Source of the DNA: Candidatus Moanabacter tarae
GTDB lineage: Bacteria > Verrucomicrobiota > Verrucomicrobiia > Opitutales > UBA2987
Direction: 5' to 3'
Assembly: GCA_003226295.1 (NCBI GenBank)
Contig: CP029803.1
Coordinates: forward strand, 2,485,001 to 2,549,000
Length of the DNA: 64,000 nucleotides
The notes beneath the pieces were generated by a model. That model was not told the origin of the DNA. It made no database searches and saw only the letters and a program-made list of their open reading frames with translations. Of the stretch, positions 1 through 8,588 are shown piece after piece. The position numbers were made by a program, and so were the translations under genes. Every line of letters starts with the position of its first letter. The stretch's first letter is position 1.

Positions 1-578
1 CAGGACCGTAGGGATTGAGTTTTTGAGACTATCTTCTACCGCCCGGAGTTGTCCCTCTGTTACTTCGTAGGTTGAGTTATCGATTGTAAGCCATTGGATG
101 CCCCCATCCGTGTAGCAGTTGAATGCTGGTTCACCATGATGCAAGGGCATTAGTAGAGGCCAGCTGGCTTCTCTTAACCCCGAGCGTCTACTCCAGGGAA
201 GTACCAGTCATGGTTTCCAGCTGTATAAAGAATTGGAGTATTGAGGCCAATAAGGGCCTCGGTTACATGATCGAGATTGGCTTGGGATGGGAAATGTATA
301 ATGTCTCCGGTGAGTGCCAGAAGATCAGGATTAAGACTTTGAACTTCGGCAATGACCTCGATAAAAGTCATTTCAGATGGGATTATCCTTCCGTTATCCG
401 CTTTGCGTTTAGTTCGGAATGTCTCACACGAGCTTTGAGAGGCCTATTTGTATTCTGCATCCCGATTGTCAATAAGTGCAACATGGGTATCAGTGAGGTG
501 TACCATTCGAATTGGCTTTGCTAGGCCTTCGAGGCGAATAGTCGCGGATTTGTTTGTCCAGGAATGGGTTGCTCGCAT
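1..578 (-). pseudogene. Decayed calcineurin-like metallophosphoesterase, continues past the left edge
   Basis: Reading the minus strand from about 578 gives a metallophosphoesterase broken in at least two places. A first segment carries the Asp-x-His motif (LTDTHV, about 480-497). An in-frame TAG follows at 444-446. The same frame then resumes with LTGDIIH (about 294-311) and GNHDW (about 207-221), the second and third metal-binding motifs of the family. Near 174-180 this frame stops, and homologous-looking sequence (GEPAF..GGIQWLTIDN) continues in another frame to base 1. No good start codon in a continuous frame is seen above 578, so the N-terminus may be damaged too. One stop plus one frameshift fits a recent pseudogene, though sequencing error cannot be excluded. 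The family hydrolyses phosphoesters using two metals; this copy should not yield an active protein. Confidence 0.75.
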
Positions 579-960
579 TCTGATGTGCCGAATCTTGAAT
601 GATGATACGTGCGGAATGTCGATCTGATTCGTTCAATTCCCCTCTCAGGCTCTGTAGAGTAAGAGGGAAGCAATTCGATAATGCTTTAGGTTGTAGCGGC
701 GAGGATGGAATAGGTCTTGAATGGGAGCAAGGCAATATACAAGAAGGGATTATGCTTTCACTTTTATACCGAGCCTGATACTTCAGATGCTCACTTCCTC
801 AGGCATGTTCGAGTTGATTTTTGTTGATCTAATTTTAACTTGATTCAGCTGTTTTGTAAACAGATGGAAAGCGCGGATTGGAATTGAGTAAACGGTTATG
901 TACATCTAATTACATCTTTCTCTCTCGAGATGGATGATGTTCCGAAGGTGAGTTAAGATT
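579..960. other. Gap upstream of the first enolase-family gene
   Basis: No convincing gene is seen. A perfect small hairpin CTGTTT-TGT-AAACAG lies at 849-863, and an ATGTACAT palindrome lies near 898-905. The stretch should hold the promoter of the gene starting at 961 and perhaps the lost 5' part of the decayed phosphoesterase. An 81-codon open frame (490-735, minus) overlaps the phosphoesterase remnant and was not accepted. Confidence 0.4.
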
Positions 961-2199
961 ATGAATAATACGTCCCAGTTGATTGAATCCCTTGGCCGCG
1001 AACATTTAAGTATCAGCCGAATCAAGGTGACTCCTATTTCCTATCAGCCGGAAGATGGATCCTTCATTCATGAATGCGGGCCAGTCGTATTGACTAAACG
1101 TGATGAGGCCGTGGTTCAAATCTGGACCGAGGAGGGACTTGAGGGCATTGGCCCAGGTTCGCTCTCTTATTCAGAACAGAATTTCGATTCTCTCATCGGT
1201 CAAAATCCCTTCGACCTTCTTGAAGCCAATCTGCCTCAAGGCCTCAATGTGGCTTGCTGGGATCTGGTCGGTCGGGCGAAGAATCGGCCGGTGTACCAGC
1301 TCCTTGCCCTGGATCAACATTCCAACCCTAGAGTCCATGTTTATTCCAGTGGTGGGGTGATGTGGACCTATTATGACCGTGGAGATGGGAAGATGTATGG
1401 TGTCGATGCGCTTATCGAAGAGGCATTGAATTACAAAGAACTTGGATTTGACACATTCAAGTGGCGCCCCGGAACAGATTGGGAAGAGGCAGGAGTAAAC
1501 CCAAAAAAGTTGGGAGAGATCTGTCGCCAGCTGCGCCAGGCTGTAGGTCCTGATTTTAAACTGGGACTGGAGAAAAAAGGCTACGATTCATGGACTCTTG
1601 AGGAATGTCTTCAAATAGCTCCTATTATCAGCGATTTGGGTTTCTATTTTTTTGAGCAACCAATGGGTGACGCTGGGCCAGAGCAATTTGATGATTATTT
1701 GAAGATAAAGGCGTTGATGCCTGGGGTTATGTTATGGGGAGGAGAGAGTTTCCGTACATTTGATGAAGCGGAGCCTTGGATGCGTGAGGGAATCTATGAC
1801 GCAGTGCAATCCGATTGTCTGCACCTCGGGTTAACGCAGAATTGGCGAATTGCCCAGCTGGGGCGCGAAACTGATACTAAGATCGTTCCACACAACTGGA
1901 GCACTAGTCTCGGCACAATGTGTAATGCCCACCTAGTTGCTGGTACGGGTGGTCACATGCTCGAGTTTTTTATGTATCCTTCGGGATTTCGATATGGTCT
2001 TTTCAAAGAACCGTATCGACCGGATAAAGGAGTTATCACTTTGACAGATGCGCCTGGGTTTGGCGTCGAACTAATTGACGATTTTGCCGATAAATTTCCT
2101 TACCGGTCGGGGCCTAATACCATTCCGAATCCACGAATCCCGGAGGCTTGGGATCGGGCGCAAACGCGGCAGAGGGCTGTAGCGGGTCGGTACCGTTGA
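961..2199 (+). CDS. Enolase-superfamily dehydratase/racemase (mandelate racemase-like)
   Basis: A 412-residue MR/MLE-type protein that probably dehydrates or epimerises a sugar acid by abstracting the proton alpha to the carboxylate. Visible motifs are FKWRP (Lys167, Arg169 in the usual KxK position), Glu204 in LGLEKKG, Glu232 in FFEQP, Glu262 in GGES, Asp285 in QSD and His311 in IVPHNW. The three acids are the metal ligands and His311-Asp285 is the usual base dyad. The first ligand is Glu instead of the common Asp of a D-x-N motif, so the subfamily is unclear. The ATG at 961 follows a GGTGAG sequence. A sialidase-like gene follows 159 bp downstream on the same strand, separated by a large inverted repeat. 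The substrate cannot be read from the sequence. Confidence 0.85.
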   Translation: MNNTSQLIESLGREHLSISRIKVTPISYQPEDGSFIHECGPVVLTKRDEAVVQIWTEEGLEGIGPGSLSYSEQNFDSLIGQNPFDLLEANLPQGLNVACWDLVGRAKNRPVYQLLALDQHSNPRVHVYSSGGVMWTYYDRGDGKMYGVDALIEEALNYKELGFDTFKWRPGTDWEEAGVNPKKLGEICRQLRQAVGPDFKLGLEKKGYDSWTLEECLQIAPIISDLGFYFFEQPMGDAGPEQFDDYLKIKALMPGVMLWGGESFRTFDEAEPWMREGIYDAVQSDCLHLGLTQNWRIAQLGRETDTKIVPHNWSTSLGTMCNAHLVAGTGGHMLEFFMYPSGFRYGLFKEPYRPDKGVITLTDAPGFGVELIDDFADKFPYRSGPNTIPNPRIPEAWDRAQTRQRAVAGRYR

Positions 2200-2251
2200 A
2201 CGGAGATTGCGTGAATGAGTCACAGGGTGAGGTGTTGGCCGATAGGTCTAT

Positions 2252-2309
2252 ATGTAAACCCTTTTTTACCCAGTTCAGTCGACTGAATGTTCGTTGGGGG
2301 TCTTTACAT
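2252..2309. repeat. Nested inverted repeats between two catabolic genes
   Basis: The outer arms ATGTAAA (2252-2258) and TTTACAT (2303-2309) enclose a perfect 14-bp palindrome TTCAGTCGACTGAA at 2274-2287. A run of six T lies at 2262-2267. It could be a regulator site, a weak terminator for the upstream gene, or a cruciform. No regulator gene lies nearby. Confidence 0.5.
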
Positions 2310-2358
2310 GGGAAAAGGCTAAGTTTCGAGGAACTCCGACTTCATAACTTACTAGACC

Positions 2359-3462
2359 ATGCTAAAAATAATCGACACTGGAATTGTTTCGCGCGAAGCA
2401 GGCCGGGGCGCCTTTATGCCTGTAATCACCATACTTCCTGATGGGAGCTGGATCGCATCGCAGCATGTTGGGGAAGAATTGGGTTCGCCAGACAATCATA
2501 TCGAGGTGTTGCGGTCTTCCGATGGAGGAGCGACTTGGGCAAATACAGGCAGTATCCATCCGGGAGGAGGTTTGCCAGACGATGGGTGGTGCTATCGAGC
2601 TCCTCGTATCAGTGTGGTGCCTGATGGCCGTTTAGTTATGGAGGCGACTCGTTTTGAAATAGGCGAAAAACTTTTCGAGTTAGAGACCGAAGCGTTACAA
2701 CGCCCGGAAATGTTGCTCTTTTGGTCAAGCAATTTAGGGCTCACTTGGTCAGGGCCACAAGTTGTACCAGTGGATCTACCTAAAGACAGGTACACTTGGA
2801 ATGGAGCCGGGTCTTTGCTTCAGCTTTCATCAGACCGATGGGCCTATCCATTAGAGACATGGAAACCGGAAGGATTCGAGGGACCACCAGACCAGAAAGC
2901 GGGGATGGTTTTTTCATCGGATCAAGGGCGAACATGGGGAGAATTCACCGTTGTTGCAGACGATCCAACTGGAGAGCTCCTTTGGTGGGACCAGATGCAA
3001 ACTGTTCTTCCCGATGGTCGTATTTACACAATGATATGGGCGCACCGCTACGGCACCTCTGAGGATCTCGTAAATCACTGGACCATTTCTGAAGATCAAG
3101 GGAAAACATGGTCGGAACCTAGGCCGACGAATCTTCGAGGCCAGGTATGTTCGCCGGTCGCCCTATCCGATGGGAGAGTCGCTGCGATCTACAATTTCCG
3201 GCATGACCCTCAAGGCATTCATGTTTCCTTGACCAGCGACCTCGAAAACTTCGATGTGGAGAATAAGGTAGTGGTGTGGGATGCTGGTGGAGAGGCTACA
3301 TTTGGCGAGCCAGAGACTGACAATTTTTTGGCGGAGCATATGAAGATTGCATTTGGGAGGCCGGCTGGCTTGCTGCTGCCCAATGGTGATTTGTTAACCT
3401 TTTTCTGGTGTACCTCAAAGGAAGTTACCGAAACCCGTTGGGTAAAGGTGAGAGTTGATTAG
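2359..3462 (+). CDS. BNR-repeat sialidase-like protein
   Basis: A 367-residue six-bladed propeller protein. Four Asp-box motifs are visible: SSDGGATW (53-60), SSNLGLTW (123-130), SSDQGRTW (186-193) and SEDQGKTW (244-251). The FRIP/YRIP arginine motif of true GH33 sialidases is not seen near the N-terminus, so exo-sialidase activity is unproven and another glycoside or binding role is possible. No signal peptide is seen (MLKIIDTG start), which suggests a cytoplasmic location. It lies between an enolase-family gene and a sulfatase on the same strand, consistent with handling a sulfated or acidic sugar. The start was chosen as the first ATG giving the propeller from its first strand. Confidence 0.8.
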   Translation: MLKIIDTGIVSREAGRGAFMPVITILPDGSWIASQHVGEELGSPDNHIEVLRSSDGGATWANTGSIHPGGGLPDDGWCYRAPRISVVPDGRLVMEATRFEIGEKLFELETEALQRPEMLLFWSSNLGLTWSGPQVVPVDLPKDRYTWNGAGSLLQLSSDRWAYPLETWKPEGFEGPPDQKAGMVFSSDQGRTWGEFTVVADDPTGELLWWDQMQTVLPDGRIYTMIWAHRYGTSEDLVNHWTISEDQGKTWSEPRPTNLRGQVCSPVALSDGRVAAIYNFRHDPQGIHVSLTSDLENFDVENKVVVWDAGGEATFGEPETDNFLAEHMKIAFGRPAGLLLPNGDLLTFFWCTSKEVTETRWVKVRVD

Positions 3463-3752
3463 GGAGAAATAATTGTTCGCTTTTTGTTGATAAGATGCCG
3501 GCGGTAGCAGATTATGGATATTGAGCTCCAAGTTGTTGGTTCGAATTTTGGCATTGGGTCTTTGATCGGGATTCCGGCCCTGGTAGGGGTGTGGAGACCC
3601 ACGAGTTTATAGAGATAAAGAGTTCCCATTCCGTTGAGGGTAACATTTCATTTTGGTAGCTTTGCCACTTTTTGACCAATAGAGATTTCTATGCATGTCT
3701 ATCTTATTCCTATTCTTCTAGAGACTGTTACCATCTTATCGAAAAATTGCAA
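3463..3752. other. 290-bp gap before the sulfatase
   Basis: Nothing certain is seen. An open frame of about 31 codons begins near 3514, has no recognisable product, and is probably chance. Confidence 0.3.
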
Positions 3753-5147
3753 ATGACCCGACCTAATATCCTTTGGTACTGTACCGATCAGCAACGCTTC
3801 GACACAATTGGTGCACTAGGTAATTCCTACGTTAGGACGTCTGCAATCGATTCCCTTGTAAAAGGGGGGGCCGCATTTACTCACGCATACTGCCAGAGCC
3901 CGATTTGCACACCTAGTCGATCGAGTTACATGACTGGACTCTATCCCAGTCGCCTCCATAATACTCGTAACGGCAATGATACTTTTCCCACTTGGCCTCC
4001 ATTGGTCTCTAAAATTATGGCTGATGCTGGTTACGTTTGCGGATTGATCGGTAAGTTTCATCTGGTCAGCGCAGGTGGTCGACCTGAGCCGAGGTTAGAT
4101 GATGGGTTTACCTATTGGCAGCATTCTCATGCTCCGCGTGATGATTGGCCACTCGGGACTCACCCCTATGCCGATTGGGTTCGTGCTCAGGGCCAGGACC
4201 TCAATGCCCTACGTGAATCGAAAGATCGCGTCCCGACCACACTTCATCAAACCAAGTGGGCTTCAGACCGAGCCATCGAATTTATCAACTATGAGCATGG
4301 CTCGCCCTGGATGTTAAATGTTAATGTATATGATCCTCATCCGCCTTTCATCCCCCCAGCTTCTTACTCTCGCAGATTCGATTCTAGTATTATGCCGGGT
4401 CCTTATTTCAGAGATTCCGACTTGGATAATCAGGCTAAACTGGAGAATGTCGATTTCCAAGGGGGAGCAATGCCACCGGAGGAGTTTGGAGGAAAGGATA
4501 TTCAAGCCAAATACTATGCAATGATCGCTCAGGTTGACGATCAGCTTGCCCGTATTATGGAGACCTTGGAAAAATCTGGCCAGATCGATAACACGGTAGT
4601 AGTGTTAACTTCGGACCATGGGGAGGCCCTTGGTGATCATGGGCTCGTGCAAAAAGGATGCCGATTCTATGAGGGCCTTAGCCGTGTTCCATTGATCTTT
4701 TCTTGGCCGGGCGTCATTGTCCCTAACCAGAAGCATTCAGGGTTGGTTGAGCTCCTCGATCTATCTGCCACCTTACTTTCCATCAGCGGGGTAGAGATTC
4801 CCGATTACCACCAAGGGCTGAATTTGCTGCCGATTCTTAAGGGAGAGCAAAGGGGAGATTCTATTCGGAAGAGTGTTCGCTGTGAATACTTCGACGCTTT
4901 GGATACCACTAGAGAAGGAAGTGGAAGTTTTGCCACCATGCATCGTACAGAGCACCACAAGATATGCGTCTATCACGATCAGGGGATAGGAGAGCTATTT
5001 GACCTCCAGGAGGATCCTTGGGAGTTTAACAATCTTTGGGATGATCCGGCCCACGTTGATATAAGAAACCGCTTGATTTTTGAGAGTTTCAATTCGCATG
5101 TCTTGTTGACGACTGATGTGGGGTCCAAGCGAATTGCTCAGATGTAG
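3753..5147 (+). CDS. Type I sulfatase (arylsulfatase family), no signal peptide
   Basis: A 464-residue sulfatase that would release sulfate from a sulfate ester. The N-terminal TRPNILWYCTDQQ carries metal ligands (Asp12, Gln13). CTPSR at residues 52-56 is the signature in which Cys52 is converted to formylglycine by a separate maturase. TSDHGEALGDHG further on supplies Asp and His metal ligands. The ATG at 3753 is preferred over an in-frame TTG at 3672, because family homology begins right after it and the 27 extra residues look non-coding. Most environmental sulfatases are exported; this one has no signal peptide and would act on an imported substrate. No formylglycine-generating enzyme is in the window. 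The gene converges with the short-chain dehydrogenase downstream. Confidence 0.9.
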   Translation: MTRPNILWYCTDQQRFDTIGALGNSYVRTSAIDSLVKGGAAFTHAYCQSPICTPSRSSYMTGLYPSRLHNTRNGNDTFPTWPPLVSKIMADAGYVCGLIGKFHLVSAGGRPEPRLDDGFTYWQHSHAPRDDWPLGTHPYADWVRAQGQDLNALRESKDRVPTTLHQTKWASDRAIEFINYEHGSPWMLNVNVYDPHPPFIPPASYSRRFDSSIMPGPYFRDSDLDNQAKLENVDFQGGAMPPEEFGGKDIQAKYYAMIAQVDDQLARIMETLEKSGQIDNTVVVLTSDHGEALGDHGLVQKGCRFYEGLSRVPLIFSWPGVIVPNQKHSGLVELLDLSATLLSISGVEIPDYHQGLNLLPILKGEQRGDSIRKSVRCEYFDALDTTREGSGSFATMHRTEHHKICVYHDQGIGELFDLQEDPWEFNNLWDDPAHVDIRNRLIFESFNSHVLLTTDVGSKRIAQM

Positions 5148-5174
5148 GTAAGGGTGCAATTCGGACCTCGACTA

Positions 5175-5197
5175 ACAGGGAGGCCCATATTCCCTGT
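5175..5197. terminator. Hairpin between convergent genes
   Basis: A perfect 7-bp stem ACAGGGA/TCCCTGT with a 9-nt loop sits between the convergent stop codons of the sulfatase and the dehydrogenase. The flanking T runs are weak, so a bidirectional terminator is plausible but not certain. Confidence 0.45.
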
Positions 5198-5201
5198 ATT
5201 G

Positions 5202-5948
5202 CTAAATGCATCGACCGCCATCTACCTCCATGGCGATTCCGGTGATAAACGAGGCTTCATCTGAGGCCAAGAAAACTGCTGCCTGGGCGATATCGACTGG
5301 TTCACTGAATCGTCCCATTGGCACGGTTGCAATGATACCTGCCCGACGCTCCGAGGTGTCTTCTCCAATGAAATCTTTAAACATCCCGGTTTCACTTGCT
5401 ACCGGGCATATAGCGTTCACTCGAATTTTCTCAGGGCCAAGCTCAATGGCCATTGATTTAGTCAATGCGATAATGGCGCCCTTGCTTCCGTTATACCAAG
5501 TCAGACCTGGACGCGGTCGAATACCTGCTGTGGAGGCCATGTTCAGAATCAATCCTTTGCCACGCTTTCGAAAGTACGGAATCACCGTCTGTGCACTGTG
5601 ATAGAGGGACTTAACATTGACCGAAAATACCCGACTGAACGTGACTTCATCAACGTCAAGTAGTGGTTGGTTGGGATGGGCTATTCCCGCATTGTTCACT
5701 ACCACATCCAAGTTGCCAAAAGCCTCTAATGTCGCCTCTACCATGGCCCGGTATTGGTCCCCCTCACTCACGTCCACCATCACGGGCAATGCTGTTTCCC
5801 CAATCGCATCAGCTACGACTTGTGCCCCAGCCATATTCAAGTCTGCAACTGTTACCCGAGCTCCCTCCTCCGCATATCTCCGGGCGATCTCGCGCCCAAA
5901 CCCAGACGCACCCCCTGTAACAATAGCTACTTTTCCTGATAGTCTCAT
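5202..5948 (-). CDS. Short-chain dehydrogenase/reductase (SDR)
   Basis: A 248-residue classical SDR that oxidises or reduces a hydroxyl/carbonyl with NAD(P). The cofactor loop TGGASGFG is at 11-18, NNAG at 85-88, and the catalytic residues are Asn112, Ser139, Tyr152 and Lys156 (YNGSK). It ends with the common EVDGGRCI. The start at 5948 follows a GGAGAG ribosome site; the open frame extends to 6026, but those residues lack family similarity. Asp36 after the second strand (VADLN) hints at NAD preference. It faces a divergent enolase-family gene across 334 bp and may act on the same sugar-acid route. Substrate unknown. Confidence 0.9.
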   Translation of the reverse strand: MRLSGKVAIVTGGASGFGREIARRYAEEGARVTVADLNMAGAQVVADAIGETALPVMVDVSEGDQYRAMVEATLEAFGNLDVVVNNAGIAHPNQPLLDVDEVTFSRVFSVNVKSLYHSAQTVIPYFRKRGKGLILNMASTAGIRPRPGLTWYNGSKGAIIALTKSMAIELGPEKIRVNAICPVASETGMFKDFIGEDTSERRAGIIATVPMGRFSEPVDIAQAAVFLASDEASFITGIAMEVDGGRCI

Positions 5949-6282
5949 CTTTTCAGTCTCTCCTCTCTGCCCAATCCTTTTCAACCCCGAATTTTGTGCC
6001 GGAGGCTTCGAGGTCAGAATCATCAAGTATTTGAGATTTTGAAATTCTTAGAATAGACATTTTAGGAGTACTTCTAGTAGATTTGGTCTAGTTCTTAGAG
6101 GATGATGCAGATATTCTTCAAGGGTGAATTCAGCTCAATTTTGTTTTGGCTTGGCAACCTAAAGCGGTTATTGTTCCAGAATAATATACATGGTGTCTGG
6201 AGCTTATTGGTGGTAGGTGGCTTTGGTACAAGAATTGGTCGAGTGTAACAGATTGGATTAGATAAGGATAAGGAGAGAACGA
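5949..6282. other. Divergent intergenic region
   Basis: This 334-bp AT-rich gap separates the divergent dehydrogenase (minus) and enolase-family (plus) genes and must hold both promoters. No clear operator or RNA structure was picked out. A purine-rich AAGGAGAG site precedes the ATG at 6283. Confidence 0.35.
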
Positions 6283-7380
6283 ATGAAGATCACAGAAGTA
6301 GACCTATATATTGTGGAGAGAATTTCATCAAAAAAAGCGAGCTGGAGCCCGCCCCAGCCACCGGATAATGAGCTAGTATTTATTGCAGTTAGGACGGATG
6401 AAGGGATTGACGGTTACAGTATGGCATGGAGTTCGAGGGGAGGGCGCAGGATAGCAGAGGAAATAGCAGCCGTGATTAAACCGGAGCTTATAGGCGAGGA
6501 TCCGATAAACCGGGAATATCTTTTTCACAAGATCCGCCAGGCCGATCGGTTTGGGGGTCATTTGCCGATTACGGCCCATGGCCCAATCGATGTAGCTCTA
6601 TGGGATATAGCGGCTAAGAAAGCAGACCTACCGATTTACCAACTAGCTGGTGGATACAGGGACCGCATCATGGCCTACGCCACAGGGGGACGATCTCCTG
6701 ATCCTGAGTACTATATTAAGGATGCGATGGCAGCAAAGGAGCAGAACTTCAAGGCCTATAAATTGCACCCTCCGGGAGATGCTGATTTGGATATCGAATG
6801 TTGTCGCGCTGTGCGGAAAGCAATGGGGGACGATTTTATTCTTATGAGCGATCCAGTGGCTGCCTACGACCACGAAGATGCGTTGCGAGTGGGTAGAGAG
6901 TTAGAAAAACTAGATTACTTCTGGTACGAGGAGCCTTTGCATGATTATGATGTTCACGGCTATGTCCAATTGGCCCAGGCTTTGGACATACCTATTGCAG
7001 GCTTGGAGTGGGCAAGTGGCAGCTACCATACAGCCGCTGAGTACCTTGTCCGAGGAGCAGTCGACATTGTTCGAAGTGATGTCTCATGGAAAGGAGGCAT
7101 CACCGGTTACCTCAAGACTGCTCACCTATGTGAGGCATTTGGTGTTAACTGTGAAATTCACTTAGCTGTGTTCTCCTTGCTTAATTTGGCGAATCTCCAT
7201 GCTGCTTGCGGGGTGCGCAACTGCCGTTTTCTGGAATTAACCGTAAACCGTGATCACTTTGGTCTTTCTGAGGGGATCTCGGTCGATCAAGACGGTAACG
7301 TGAGAGCTCCTCAGGGACCGGGATTGGGGGTAGAACTCGATTGGGCAACAATTGAAAAACATACGAAGATCCGACTTTAA
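6283..7380 (+). CDS. Enolase-superfamily dehydratase/racemase
   Basis: A 365-residue MR/MLE-family protein. Predicted metal ligands are Asp190 (LMSDP), Glu216 (WYEEP) and Glu242 (GLEWA). The base side shows Lys160 in YKLH, so His162 replaces the second Lys of the usual KxK. The His293-Asp266 dyad (EIHLAV, RSD) is present. This suits a dehydratase or racemase of a hydroxy acid or sugar acid. GGERD-type sequences seen in many relatives are replaced by GLEWASG, so it belongs to a less common subgroup. A good ribosome site (AAGGAGAG) precedes the ATG. The propeller gene at 7451 follows after 70 bp and is probably co-transcribed. Confidence 0.85.
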   Translation: MKITEVDLYIVERISSKKASWSPPQPPDNELVFIAVRTDEGIDGYSMAWSSRGGRRIAEEIAAVIKPELIGEDPINREYLFHKIRQADRFGGHLPITAHGPIDVALWDIAAKKADLPIYQLAGGYRDRIMAYATGGRSPDPEYYIKDAMAAKEQNFKAYKLHPPGDADLDIECCRAVRKAMGDDFILMSDPVAAYDHEDALRVGRELEKLDYFWYEEPLHDYDVHGYVQLAQALDIPIAGLEWASGSYHTAAEYLVRGAVDIVRSDVSWKGGITGYLKTAHLCEAFGVNCEIHLAVFSLLNLANLHAACGVRNCRFLELTVNRDHFGLSEGISVDQDGNVRAPQGPGLGVELDWATIEKHTKIRL

Positions 7381-7450
7381 ATTGACTAGACAGACTGGCA
7401 CCCAGGAGAAGCATCCTGTTTTTAATGAACAAGAATAGAGGTTGAGAGAT

Positions 7451-8134
7451 ATGGCTTTTAAAATTGCGAAGGTAGATAAGAGGTTTCTTAGTCCAGGGCC
7501 TCAACCAAATGGATTGCAAGCGGCGGCGGATGGGTTGTGGATTATAGATCAGGTAGATCTGAAGGTCTACAAAGTAAATTATGAGAACGGGGAGGTGCTT
7601 TTTGAGGCGCAGACCGATACAGAGCATTCGAGTGGGATTACAATAGGAGATGGCGCGCTCTGGGTATCGTCAACCTTTGAGCTGGAGATAGCCAAGATTG
7701 ATATGGAGACGGGGAAGTCGATTGCCAGGTATAATTCACCAGAATCGGGAGTTGTCTCGTGGGCGGAGGATCAAGTGAATGGTCGAGTAACGGGAGCACA
7801 CGGGCTGGAGTGGCGCGATGGGAGAATCTATATTGCTGTCCCGCCCTCTCAAAAGGTTCATGTTATGAATGTCGATCCATGGGCAGAAATAAACCAATTC
7901 CCTACTCCCGGCTTACGTAATCATGGATTGGCATGGGCAGATGACGGGCGGCTATGGGTCGCAGACACATCAGCAGGAACGGTTTCCTTGCTGGATCGCG
8001 AAGATGGGAGAATTTGGGAAGTGATTCGGGTGGAAGCGCCAGATGAAGTCCATGGATTAACCATTCACGAGGGTGTTCTTTGGTATTGTGACGCAAATAC
8101 GCGGGATATTGGGAGATTAGTGGTAGAAGAGTGA
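7451..8134 (+). CDS. Small beta-propeller protein (Vgb/SMP-30-like)
   Basis: A 227-residue protein made of repeated blades of the form G-x-LW-x-x-D (GLWIID, GALWVSS, GRLWVAD, GVLWYCD). It resembles the streptogramin-lyase (Vgb)/YncE-like propellers and more loosely SMP-30 lactonases. Such proteins may bind or hydrolyse a lactone, but no catalytic residues can be assigned. The ATG at 7451 is chosen over a TTG at 7442. No signal peptide. It lies directly behind the enolase-family gene, so a role on the same substrate (for instance lactone opening) is conceivable but only inferred. Confidence 0.7.
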   Translation: MAFKIAKVDKRFLSPGPQPNGLQAAADGLWIIDQVDLKVYKVNYENGEVLFEAQTDTEHSSGITIGDGALWVSSTFELEIAKIDMETGKSIARYNSPESGVVSWAEDQVNGRVTGAHGLEWRDGRIYIAVPPSQKVHVMNVDPWAEINQFPTPGLRNHGLAWADDGRLWVADTSAGTVSLLDREDGRIWEVIRVEAPDEVHGLTIHEGVLWYCDANTRDIGRLVVEE

Positions 8135-8588
8135 TAGAAGAGAAGTGTCCCCTCTATTGACGGAGTACAGATTTCCCTCTGAAACCTAAAAATCCCTATT
8201 ATCCCCGAGGTTTTGGGGTATTTAAGTGTCTTGGGGGTTAGGCTAGAAAAATCAAGCCCCAGGCCCTCTAAATTTTAAGTGGGACCATTTGGATTGCGGG
8301 GTAGGGTGTTCGTGAAGTAGTTTCCGACTATGGTGGCGATTTATCGCAGCCTTCAAAAGAGCAGCCTTGGTAGTAGCGGTAATGCTGTATGTAATCCACA
8401 GCTTATCTTTGCATGAGTTATTTGAACTTTCAGTAGGAAGGAAAACATCGTTACTCTGGATCAATGAGTAGTAGTCGTTTACAAATGATTCAGACTGGAA
8501 TCGAGCCTGGTAGATTGATTGGGGGCAGCAGGCTGGTCCCGCTTTTAGGATATGGGATCGGCATTGGTAGACGAATGGAGTCCTTCGA
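8135..8588. other. 454-bp gap before the MFS gene
   Basis: No recognisable gene. A weak hairpin CCCC-GAGGTTTT-GGGG near 8202-8217, followed by TATTT, may terminate the propeller transcript. A 122-codon minus-strand frame (8252-8620) overlaps the MFS start and has no family features I recognise, so it was not accepted as a gene. Confidence 0.35.
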
